Positions 22,179 to 30,910 of a stretch of 64,000 bases of DNA are shown here, piece after piece. The notes under the pieces are model-generated. The model searched no databases. It was not told the DNA's origin and was given only the letters and a program-made list of their open reading frames with translations. Positions within the stretch are counted from its first letter, which is position 1; every line of letters begins with the position of its first letter. Origin of the DNA: Bdellovibrionales bacterium (lineage in GTDB: Bacteria; Bdellovibrionota; Bdellovibrionia; Bdellovibrionales; UBA1609); assembly GCA_023301025.1 (NCBI GenBank), contig JALZUR010000041.1:1-64000 (forward strand). The letters run 5' to 3'. The position numbers and the translations under genes were made by a program.

Positions 22179-23201
22179 ATGACTAAACACAAGAATACAA
22201 CCACTGGAAAAAGAAAATTTCTGAAAAACTCAAAAGGCTTTACACTACTAGAATTGATAATTGCAATCTCTTTAATGGCCGTCTTAAGCATTACAACAAC
22301 ACAAATCTTGAGAAGTACTACAACAAAAACAAAAAAAATAACAAGTGGCTTAGAAGAACTTAACAGATTGAGATCAGTGCTATCAATAATGAGAGCAGAC
22401 TTTTTAAAAGCTATAAACCACCGTGATATAAATATTTTTCTATACAATCAAGCTCAAAAAGAGCGTGTTGCCTCTTATGACAAAAGACTGTCTGAATGGG
22501 TTGTAAAAATAAATAAAGCAGAAAAAAGAACACCTCCTTTAACTCTTACAACACTTACACCTCAAGACAAAACTAAAGCTGAAAAAGAGTTAGGCAAAAA
22601 GCCTCAGCCAGTTCCCGATAGAAAAGAATTAATAGTTACTCAATTTATTGGTGACAAAGAAAAAGTTTATTTTACAACGGCTTCGGGTTTTAGATTTAGA
22701 AAAGAGAATAAAATCTCTGAACTCATGGAAGTTGGCTACTATATTAAGAGCTGTAGAAGTAAGCGTTATGAAGAGCAAGAATTTGACTGTTTATGGAGAG
22801 CTGTATCTTATAATTTAGATGGTGAAGTTACTGATGATTTAGAGGGCTCTGTCATACTAGAAAATGTTAAAGAGTTTGAATTAGAGTATTTAGGCTACAG
22901 TCAGACAGAAGGTGAAGTGGAGTGGTTAGAGAACTGGGATAGTAGAAATACACTAGATCAAAGGTTTGGTGAGCGTTTCCCTCAAGGGGTTAGACTTAAA
23001 CTAAAAGCAGAGTTTGTAAAATCAAGAGACGGCAAACGAAAACGAAGTCGCTCTATCACTGGTTTTTTCCCAGTAGCTTTTCCAAACAATAAGCCTTTTG
23101 ATCAAATTAAATTTCCAGAAACAACTACAACAACACAGCCTCAAACGCCAGTTACACCGGCCCCGCCCCAAGCACCTGATGGAGGTACAGCCCCGCTATG
23201 A
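22179..23201 (+). CDS. gspJ: type II secretion pseudopilin GspJ
   Basis: KGFTLLELIIAISLMAVLSI prepilin motif; preferred ATG at 22179 just after gspI (track start 22017 lies inside gspI). Confidence 0.82.
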   Translation: MTKHKNTTTGKRKFLKNSKGFTLLELIIAISLMAVLSITTTQILRSTTTKTKKITSGLEELNRLRSVLSIMRADFLKAINHRDINIFLYNQAQKERVASYDKRLSEWVVKINKAEKRTPPLTLTTLTPQDKTKAEKELGKKPQPVPDRKELIVTQFIGDKEKVYFTTASGFRFRKENKISELMEVGYYIKSCRSKRYEEQEFDCLWRAVSYNLDGEVTDDLEGSVILENVKEFELEYLGYSQTEGEVEWLENWDSRNTLDQRFGERFPQGVRLKLKAEFVKSRDGKRKRSRSITGFFPVAFPNNKPFDQIKFPETTTTTQPQTPVTPAPPQAPDGGTAPL

Positions 23202-24523
23202 CTTTTTTTTGGAAAAATATTTTAAAACTGAACTTAAAACAGAATAAAAAGGTAACCGTCAAAAATCCAAACGATTTTTATGCGAGTCACCTAAATAAAA
23301 ATCAAAATGGCTCAGCTATTATTATGGCTATGTTTTTTTTCACTGTTGCAAGCTTTGTAGTTTTTCAACTTTCGCAAGAAACACTTACTGAATCTACACT
23401 TGCAAATCAAGAGATCAAAAAACTTAAGTCCTACTATTCAGCTCAAGCTGGCGTTGAAATGGCACTCCTTAGAATCAAATCCTACCAAGAGGCAAAAGTT
23501 AACTTAAGTCAGTTGGGTGAGGCTGCCGCAAACCAGTTTAGCAGTAAGCTTGATTTAATTTGGCAATTCCCCCTACCTTGGCCACTCCCCTTTACGGATG
23601 ATTCTCTAAGTACAATTACAAAACAAGATGGAGAAGAGGTTACTGAAGAGTCTTTAATTAAAAACCTAACTTTTTATCATGAGATCAGAGATAGTGGTTC
23701 AAAACTTGATTTAAACTCTTTAGGCTCTTCTGTTGAAAGCATTTCAGAAGTGACAATGGAGAGCTTAATGAGAAGCTTTAAAAATCTTCTTTTAACAGAT
23801 GAGAACTTCAACGACACACACTCCGAGCAGAGCATTCAAGAGGTTTTAAACAATGTTGCTGACTGGGTCGATCCAGACAGTGAATCCAGAAACAGAGGTG
23901 CTGAGAATCAATTTTATGACTCTGAGACACAAAGAGGGTATCCGAGAAATCAATCATTTCTTGCTCTGTCTGAATTGCTACTAGTTGCGAAGATGGATGA
24001 TCTTATTTATGAAAAACTTAGGACCCTTGGAACCGTTTATGGCACTTTTGGGGTAAATGTTAACACCGCTGATAGGGATACGCTTTTTAGCATTGATGAA
24101 CAGTTTACCGAATACACCGTTGAAGAGTTTATCAAACTCAGAGAAGAATACAAAGAGCGGTCGGGTCAGGATTTAAACAAAGATCAATTTGATAGTATAC
24201 TTGATCAAATCGGCTTTAGAAACATTGAAGAGGTTCATGCCACAGGAATTCCGATTCTCTTCTCTCCACTTTCATCCTTCACAATAGAGTCTTCTGGCAT
24301 AAGTGGTGAGATTGAAACCATTATTAAAGCTGATGTTTTAGATGCAATTGCTTTAAAAGAAATTTTTGTAACTCAATTAGATAAATCTGCAAAACCTGAA
24401 ACAGATGAAGACGAAACACCTCAAAATCCAGAAGACGCACAAAAACAAAATACTCAACAGAAAAAAACAAAAATTGCACCAAAAGGACGCCCTTTTGTTG
24501 TGCATATAGAAATCACTAATTAA
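23198..24523 (+). CDS. gspK: type II secretion pseudopilin-like GspK
   Basis: NQNGSAIIMAMFFFTVASFVVFQ N-terminal helix lacking Glu5, large helical domain, overlaps gspJ by ATGA. Confidence 0.85.
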   Translation: MTFFWKNILKLNLKQNKKVTVKNPNDFYASHLNKNQNGSAIIMAMFFFTVASFVVFQLSQETLTESTLANQEIKKLKSYYSAQAGVEMALLRIKSYQEAKVNLSQLGEAAANQFSSKLDLIWQFPLPWPLPFTDDSLSTITKQDGEEVTEESLIKNLTFYHEIRDSGSKLDLNSLGSSVESISEVTMESLMRSFKNLLLTDENFNDTHSEQSIQEVLNNVADWVDPDSESRNRGAENQFYDSETQRGYPRNQSFLALSELLLVAKMDDLIYEKLRTLGTVYGTFGVNVNTADRDTLFSIDEQFTEYTVEEFIKLREEYKERSGQDLNKDQFDSILDQIGFRNIEEVHATGIPILFSPLSSFTIESSGISGEIETIIKADVLDAIALKEIFVTQLDKSAKPETDEDETPQNPEDAQKQNTQQKKTKIAPKGRPFVVHIEITN

Positions 24524-24534
24524 GGAGTACAAAC

Positions 24535-24750
24535 GTGCTTGTTAGACTAAAATCCTACTCTACACTCTCTGAAGCTCTTGAAGACCAAGCCTATTTAAAC
24601 TCAAATGGCATAGATGCAAACATTGAAAACAGCCAGGATATTCACCCAACACTATTAGGCCAAGTTTATTTAAGTGTTCCCTCTGAATACTTAGACAAAT
24701 CAGCAAAACTCCTGATAGCAAAAACAGCAGATAATGAGGAGCCTCTTTAA
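24535..24750 (+). CDS. small DUF2007-like (putative signal-transducing) protein embedded in the T2SS gene set
   Basis: 71 aa 'MLVRLKSYSTLSEALEDQAYLNSNGIDANIEN...' resembling the DUF2007 pattern. Confidence 0.55.
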   Translation: MLVRLKSYSTLSEALEDQAYLNSNGIDANIENSQDIHPTLLGQVYLSVPSEYLDKSAKLLIAKTADNEEPL

Positions 24751-24898
24751 GAACTCAACTTTAAATGAAACCTAAAAAAGCATAAACTTTTATAAATCGC
24801 TAATTTTAAGCTTTAAGTGCACTAGCAGTAAAAACAAAACTAGACAGTTTGCAATTATTTTAAGACAATCTTAACTGAGCAATGAAGGGGTTTTTGTT

Positions 24899-26602
24899 TT
24901 GAAGAGTTTAGGAATAGATATTGGACCCACGGCAATTAAAATTGCTGAGATGGAGATCACTGGAAAGTCCCTAAGACTTCTCCAGACACATAACTATCCT
25001 CTTACTTCAAATACACAATCTGACAGAGATCTTGAGCTTATCACGACACTTAAAGAAGCTTTAAGTTTAATAAAAATAACTGAGAAAACAAAAGTGGTGA
25101 TGAGCCTTCCACAAAATAAGGCAAGCTTAAGGCGCCTCTCTTTTCCTTTTAAAGAAAAATATAAAATACTAAAGAGTCTTCCCTTCGAGATGGAAGACTT
25201 AACACCTTTTTCTGTTGAAGACAGTCTGTGTGAAGCAAAAGTGCTTAAGCGCATAGGAATAATGACAGAAGTCTTAGCTGTCTCAATACCAAAAGAAACC
25301 ATCCAAAATACCTTAGATCGATCAAAAGATTTTGGTTTAGATCCGGACATACTTTCTTTAGAAGGGCTTGCCTTAAATAACCTTTTTGAAGATCTTTTCG
25401 AAGGACCAAGAGTTGAAGCTCCAGATTCAAGTGCTGATGACTTTATTGAAAATGAAGAAAGTGAAGCAAGTCCTAAAAAAAACAAAATTATTGAGCCTAA
25501 ATCTTTTATAAAAGGAGAGGCTGTTCTTTATGTTGGCGCTAGCTCTTCTTTATTGATTGTTAGAGCTGACAAACAGCTTCAGTATTTAAGACAGATAAAC
25601 TGGGGATCACAACTAATTGTTCAAGAGGTTGCTAAAAGTTTTAATATTCAATTAAAAGAAGCAGAAAATTTTTTAAATTCATCAAAAGGCGTACTGCTTA
25701 GATCTCAAGGTATAGAGCCAAAAGATATTAAAATCTCAGAGATTATAACAAGCTGCTTAGAAAAACTTTCAAGAAATTTAAACCTCACACTTTTAGAGGT
25801 TAAAGGCCAGCACAATGTGAATGTCTCTGGTATTGGCCTTGTTGGGGGATTTAGTGCTTTGAAAAATGTAGGAGCACGTTTAACACAACAGATAGATATG
25901 CCTTGCAACAGGATTTTAAAACTAAAAAATCATCCTGAAATTTCAATACACACAAAAGCTGAATCAGAGTGCGCAATTGCCATTGGTCTTGCAATGGAAG
26001 CTGCAAAACGTCCAACACAGCCCGCTGTAAACTTTAGACGACATGAATTTTCAAAAGAGAACTCTCATCTTAAAAAGATTTGGAAGACTTGGGACTTTCA
26101 CATAAAACTAGCTGGTGTTTCACTGGTTTTATTTTTTGTGTATGCCCAAATGCGCTCAACATTGAGTGAAGACTTAGCCTTATCAGCCCGAAGATCAATG
26201 AAAAATACAGCTGAAAAGGTCTTAAAGATCAAAAAGTCTGTTGCAACTGAAAGAAAACTAAAAACTCTTTTAAAAGATCTCGAAAAAAGAGAGCAAATAA
26301 AAGTTAAAATTGCAAAATACAACAAAGATTCTTCTTCTCCTTTAAAGATATTAAAAACTATTTCGGAGAAAGCACCCTCAAGAAGACAACTTCCCATGGG
26401 CATTAAGAACTTAAGCGTTGATTCTGATAAAGTTTCTTTAACAGGCCGAACAAACAGACCAAGTGAAATAAAAAGATTCTCTAAAAGTTTAGAATCTCTA
26501 GCTAAGGGACCTATAAGCACCACTTCAAAGAAAATAACCATTGATGATAAAAGATTTACTGAATTTAGCATAAGCTTTACTCCTAAAAAAGGAGTTATGT
26601 GA
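24899..26602 (+). CDS. gspL: type II secretion protein GspL (PilM-like ASKHA domain fused to PilN-like C-terminus)
   Basis: TTG start with upstream AGGGG; MKSLGIDIGPTAIKIAEME PilM-like opening, TM, PilN-like C-terminal domain. Confidence 0.85.
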   Translation: MKSLGIDIGPTAIKIAEMEITGKSLRLLQTHNYPLTSNTQSDRDLELITTLKEALSLIKITEKTKVVMSLPQNKASLRRLSFPFKEKYKILKSLPFEMEDLTPFSVEDSLCEAKVLKRIGIMTEVLAVSIPKETIQNTLDRSKDFGLDPDILSLEGLALNNLFEDLFEGPRVEAPDSSADDFIENEESEASPKKNKIIEPKSFIKGEAVLYVGASSSLLIVRADKQLQYLRQINWGSQLIVQEVAKSFNIQLKEAENFLNSSKGVLLRSQGIEPKDIKISEIITSCLEKLSRNLNLTLLEVKGQHNVNVSGIGLVGGFSALKNVGARLTQQIDMPCNRILKLKNHPEISIHTKAESECAIAIGLAMEAAKRPTQPAVNFRRHEFSKENSHLKKIWKTWDFHIKLAGVSLVLFFVYAQMRSTLSEDLALSARRSMKNTAEKVLKIKKSVATERKLKTLLKDLEKREQIKVKIAKYNKDSSSPLKILKTISEKAPSRRQLPMGIKNLSVDSDKVSLTGRTNRPSEIKRFSKSLESLAKGPISTTSKKITIDDKRFTEFSISFTPKKGVM

Positions 26603-27279
26603 TGTTTGAAGATCAACTCGATCAGTTAAAAGAGATCTTTCAAGGCCTAGCAGAGCGTATTCAAGAAAGCAGCTTATATTCAAGCCTTCACGAGCGCTAC
26701 TTGATGCTCTCCCCAAAGATGCAAAAGGTTTTACTTATAGCTATAGCTATTTTTGCTGTGTTTATTGTAATCTCACCGCCTCTTGCAAAGTACCATACAT
26801 CTAATGAAAATATTTCTGACTTTAAGAGTAGAAAAGATATTGCTCAAAAGATTATTCAGTTTTCTAAGAGTGGAAGCTCTAAGTTAAAAACCCCAAAACA
26901 AATAACAAATTATGATTTAGAGCGAACAGTTAAAGATTTTTCTAAGTCTCCTGTTATAAATCTAAATGAAGGTCAAGCAACAGTCAGAACTAGACAGTCC
27001 TCAAAAGGCCTACTTGGCGCTGATCAAAACTCGTTTACATTGGTTGGAACTGAGCTTAATGCAGAACAATCTTTAAATTTGGCTTACAGTCTAAAAAGAT
27101 ACAATGCTTCTTTGATTGTGACAAAACTTACATTTTTTGAAAATTTAAAAAGACCTGGCTACTTTGATACAGAAATACACTTAGACAATTTGTATACACA
27201 ACCTATTTCATCTGTGCTTCCAAAGCCTGATGTCTCTTCAAACTCAAACAACAAACGCAGAAACAGCAGAAGACGGTAA
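26599..27279 (+). CDS. gspM: type II secretion protein GspM
   Basis: Single TM near the N-terminus followed by small periplasmic domain; between gspL and gspN. Confidence 0.75.
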   Translation: MMFEDQLDQLKEIFQGLAERIQESSLYSSLHERYLMLSPKMQKVLLIAIAIFAVFIVISPPLAKYHTSNENISDFKSRKDIAQKIIQFSKSGSSKLKTPKQITNYDLERTVKDFSKSPVINLNEGQATVRTRQSSKGLLGADQNSFTLVGTELNAEQSLNLAYSLKRYNASLIVTKLTFFENLKRPGYFDTEIHLDNLYTQPISSVLPKPDVSSNSNNKRRNSRRR

Positions 27280-27283
27280 TTTT

Positions 27284-28297
27284 ATGCAAGTGAATTCATT
27301 AAGCGACATACTTCAGCTCATTTTAATTCCTATTAAAAGCGTGCTCTTTCATCACAAAAAAAAAGTTTTATTTTTCACAGTTACAACATTCTTAATGCTT
27401 GTGGTTCTTTTTCCGTACAGTGATTTAAGCTTTTTTGCACAAAACAAAATCAATGGGCTTATCAGAAACACGGGAAGCCATGTTTCTTTTTCTGATTTAA
27501 ATTTTAGTTTTCTCCCCATAGGGATGAAAACAAAAGAGCTAAACCTCTCTCTACAAGGCAAAAACCCCATAAAAGTAGATGAATTCACAGTCTCTCCAAG
27601 TTTTTTTTCACTTCTAAAACTTCAACCAGGTGGAAGCTTACAGGCTGAAGGTATTTTTGGAGGAATGATTGATTTAAGTGTAGGCTTTAGCGGGACCAAC
27701 GATGAAGATCAAAAAGAATTTGATCTAGATTTAGACATTTCAAGGATTGCACTTGTGCAAATTTTTAACTTTTTAGATTTTCCTGTAAAACTAAACGGTC
27801 TTGCAAAAGGCAACTTAAATGCAGAGGGTGAAGAAAGCTTTAGAAAACAACCAGAAGGAGATTTTAACTTTGGTTTTAAGGACGTTATGGTCCCACAAGA
27901 GCTTAACACTCCAGTTGGTCCGATAAGTCTTCCCAAAAAAATAAAATGGTCAAACTCTATTTTAAAGGGCAACTTTGAGAACGGAAGAATTGTTATTGAA
28001 AATGGAACACTTGGGACAAAATCTTCACCGGTAAATGGTCGCTATAAGGGACAGTTAGACTGCCCTGTAACACGCTCCCCTGCAGGCTTGAAGACATCTT
28101 GTAAACGCTATGACATTAAAGTTGAACTTGAGCTTGATAGAGATTTTGAAACAAAACTTGCAAAAAATTTTAGTCTTATGATCAACCCCAAAGAGATCAA
28201 CAAACAGCTTACCCCCAACGGTGGTGCGAAGTACTTGTTTACTGTATCAGGTGGAGCCTTTAAACGACCAAGTTTAAAAAGTCTAAAAAGCTTTTAA
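27284..28297 (+). CDS. gspN: type II secretion protein GspN
   Basis: TM plus AsmA/GspN-like beta-rich domain; ATG at 27284 follows the gspM stop (track start 27230 lies inside gspM). Confidence 0.75.
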   Translation: MQVNSLSDILQLILIPIKSVLFHHKKKVLFFTVTTFLMLVVLFPYSDLSFFAQNKINGLIRNTGSHVSFSDLNFSFLPIGMKTKELNLSLQGKNPIKVDEFTVSPSFFSLLKLQPGGSLQAEGIFGGMIDLSVGFSGTNDEDQKEFDLDLDISRIALVQIFNFLDFPVKLNGLAKGNLNAEGEESFRKQPEGDFNFGFKDVMVPQELNTPVGPISLPKKIKWSNSILKGNFENGRIVIENGTLGTKSSPVNGRYKGQLDCPVTRSPAGLKTSCKRYDIKVELELDRDFETKLAKNFSLMINPKEINKQLTPNGGAKYLFTVSGGAFKRPSLKSLKSF

Positions 28298-28492
28298 GTT
28301 TACACACATCTGAAGTTTTAAAAACTCAACTCAAATCATTGCTTAAAACTCTCCATTCTGGCTTAGAAATGCTATTCGAAAAATATAAAGTGTCCGTATT
28401 TTAAGCATATTGAAAAGCGCAGTGTGAGATTTAAGACTTTTGATTGTCAGCCTCACTTGCTTAATATTAGGCTACTTAAAAAAGGAGATTAA

Positions 28493-28939
28493 ATGTCAGT
28501 AAACAAAGTCATGATTATAGGGCGCCTGGGAGCAGATCCCGAAGTTAAAACACTAAGTTCAGGTAACTCTTTAACAACCTTTAGTCTAGCTACTAGCGAA
28601 AACTGGAAAGACAAAGAGGGGCAAAAACAAGAAAAAACCGAGTGGCATAGAATCGTCGTTTGGGGTAAATTAGCTGAAATCTGTGGCAAATATTTAGCTA
28701 AAGGACGAGAAGCTTTTATAGAAGGAAAACTTCAAACAAGGTCATGGGAAGATCAACAAGGTCAAAAGCGCTACACTACAGAAGTGGTTGCAAGCAACGT
28801 ACAGTTTATTGGTGGACAATCCTCTCAATCAAACTACCAGCCTAACTTTGAACCTAACAACCAGGCTCAAAAAGATCCCTTTTCTGACTTCTCACCAGAA
28901 CCAGATTTTAACAACACAGGTGACGAAATTCCATTTTAA
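28493..28939 (+). CDS. ssb: single-stranded DNA-binding protein
   Basis: MSVNKVMIIGRLGADPEVK..., acidic tail DFNNTGDEIPF. Confidence 0.97.
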   Translation: MSVNKVMIIGRLGADPEVKTLSSGNSLTTFSLATSENWKDKEGQKQEKTEWHRIVVWGKLAEICGKYLAKGREAFIEGKLQTRSWEDQQGQKRYTTEVVASNVQFIGGQSSQSNYQPNFEPNNQAQKDPFSDFSPEPDFNNTGDEIPF

Positions 28940-28996
28940 GGAGTTTAAATTTTAAACTCTAATCATTAATTTTATAAAAAATTAAATACTTCTAAA

Positions 28997-29034
28997 ATCC
29001 CAAAAACATAGATCGTTTTTTGGGATCAATTTTT
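28997..29034 (+). terminator. rho-independent terminator-like hairpin downstream of ssb
   Basis: ATCCCAAAAAC-(7 nt)-GTTTTTTGGGAT followed by CAATTTTT. Confidence 0.65.
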
Positions 29035-29158
29035 AAAATCACAATAAAATTTTGTAATCAATAAAATTTATTTTCAAAAAACAAAAAAAATACAAGACCT
29101 TGAACTCACTTTCTTATACAATATCATTATAATGAATGTGCACACGGGGGTCTCTTAA

Positions 29159-30097
29159 ATGAAATTTTCATTACTCATAGCAATATTTTTTTCTTTTTTC
29201 TTAGGTACAAATGGCTTTGCAGCAGCAATGGTTGCAAAAGTTAAGGGACGCGCTGTACTCATCAAAAGTTCTAAAAAAATGAAAGTCGGACAACTCTACT
29301 ACATGGTCACTAAAAGTGGTAAAAAAACAGGTATAGTTAGAATTATGAAGTCTAAGCCTGGTAAGTCCGTAGCCAAGCTACTAAAAGGTAAAGCTAAGCC
29401 TAGCTTAAAACTTGTTAAAAGAAAAAAAGGCAAGTCTTCTAAATCTGTCGCTAAAACTAGTAAAAAGAAGTCATCAAGAAGAAAAAATCCCTCAAAAGGG
29501 GGCTCTGTCAGCGGCGAAAGCTATCTATCCTTAAAAAGAATTAGAAACGTTGGCTTCATGGGTGGCTTTAACCTAAACAATGCAACAGTACAGTTTAATG
29601 ATGAACTAGGTAATGGTCTAAGAGAAGATACGTATTCAGGTTCAAGCATCTCTTTTAAACTCTTTTTTGATTATTTAATAAGTGACAAACTTAGTTTTCG
29701 TGCCGGACTTGGCCAACAAAACTTTAACGCTGGCGGCGACGAATCAAATACTAATTGTGCTGATGCCAGTGGAGCAAGCGCTGTTTGTCTAGTTGATTTA
29801 AGTTATATCAGCTTAGATGGGTGGGTTCAGTACTACTTTCTTAAAACATCTAAAATGCACATCTGGGGTGGTGTCGGTATCTCAGGGCTTATCGCTCCTT
29901 CGGAAAACGAAACTACAGCACTACAAATAGATGAGCTAGGCAGTTCATTTTTATTCGCAATTGGAGCAGGACTTGACTTTAATGTGACTGATAAGCTTTT
30001 TATTCCAGCTAGAGCCAATTACTCTTTGTACGCTCCATCAGACACTGTAAACTTTAACTCGATTAGTGGCTATCTAGGTTTAGGTTACAGACTATAG
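29159..30097 (+). CDS. outer-membrane beta-barrel protein with N-terminal small domain and Lys/Ser-rich linker
   Basis: Signal peptide; KKKGKSSKSVAKTSKKKSSRRK linker; alternating beta-strand C-terminus ending GYLGLGYRL. Confidence 0.65.
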   Translation: MKFSLLIAIFFSFFLGTNGFAAAMVAKVKGRAVLIKSSKKMKVGQLYYMVTKSGKKTGIVRIMKSKPGKSVAKLLKGKAKPSLKLVKRKKGKSSKSVAKTSKKKSSRRKNPSKGGSVSGESYLSLKRIRNVGFMGGFNLNNATVQFNDELGNGLREDTYSGSSISFKLFFDYLISDKLSFRAGLGQQNFNAGGDESNTNCADASGASAVCLVDLSYISLDGWVQYYFLKTSKMHIWGGVGISGLIAPSENETTALQIDELGSSFLFAIGAGLDFNVTDKLFIPARANYSLYAPSDTVNFNSISGYLGLGYRL

Positions 30098-30198
30098 ACA
30101 CTAAAATTACTCGTGCTAATATTTCGGCACCAAGCCTTGATTGAAAACTCCAAACTATGTACTTTTTCATTTCTAATAGTATATAAGGAGTTTTTAAC

Positions 30199-30729
30199 AT
30201 GTTAGGTGTAGGTAAAAAGTTTCCAGAATTTAATTTAAAAGCCACTGTTGGCACAAATCTAGACACAGCTTTTACACAGGTCTCTAACGACACTGTAAAA
30301 GGTAAATGGATGTGTATGTTCTTTTACCCAAAAGACTTTACTTTTGTTTGTCCTACAGAAATCGTAGCTTTTAGCGATCTAAGTGGCGCGTTTAAGGAAA
30401 GAAACTGCGAGTTGTATGGAGCAAGCATTGATTCTGAGTTTGTACACATGGGCTGGATGCAAAACAACGAAGAGCTTAAAGATCTTAAGATCCCACTGGT
30501 TTCAGATATTAAAAGAGAGCTTTCAGAAGATTTAGATATTTTAGATGAGCAAGAAGGCGTAACTTATAGAGCCACTTACATTGTTGATCCTGAAGGTGTG
30601 GTTAGATATGCATCATCTAATGACCTTGCAGTCGGACGTAGCCCTTCAGAGGTTTTAAGAGTACTAGATGCTCTACAAACAGGCTCACTTTGCCCAGTAA
30701 ATTGGAAAAAAGGCGAAGCCACACTTTAA
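30199..30729 (+). CDS. ahpC: AhpC-type peroxiredoxin
   Basis: FYPKDFTFVCPTEIVAFSDL, resolving Cys in GSLCPVNWKKGEATL. Confidence 0.9.
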   Translation: MLGVGKKFPEFNLKATVGTNLDTAFTQVSNDTVKGKWMCMFFYPKDFTFVCPTEIVAFSDLSGAFKERNCELYGASIDSEFVHMGWMQNNEELKDLKIPLVSDIKRELSEDLDILDEQEGVTYRATYIVDPEGVVRYASSNDLAVGRSPSEVLRVLDALQTGSLCPVNWKKGEATL

Positions 30730-30745
30730 AATTTATATTTGCAGC

Positions 30746-30780
30746 AAGAGTTTTAATGTAAGTATTAAAACTCTTATTAA
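30746..30780 (+). terminator. hairpin downstream of ahpC (probable terminator)
   Basis: Perfect 12-bp inverted repeat AAGAGTTTTAAT-GTAAGT-ATTAAAACTCTT; weak U-tract. Confidence 0.5.
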
Positions 30781-30910
30781 CCTTAAGCCAATACAGTAAT
30801 TGTCTTAGTCCTAGTTTTTACAATAAACTATTGGCAACACTAGAAAGTTAACTTTAACTTTTAATACGGTTCTAGATAAAATACAGCACTTGATCAAGGG
30901 GGTTCAAACT

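Noticed and set aside
24994-25485. 163-aa antisense ORF opposite gspL
   Set aside because: Lies wholly inside a well-supported gene; Ser/Lys-rich translation typical of antisense frames in AT-rich DNA
26098-26616. 172-aa antisense ORF opposite gspL
   Set aside because: Shadow ORF over the GspL C-terminus; no signal or domain beyond chance hydrophobicity
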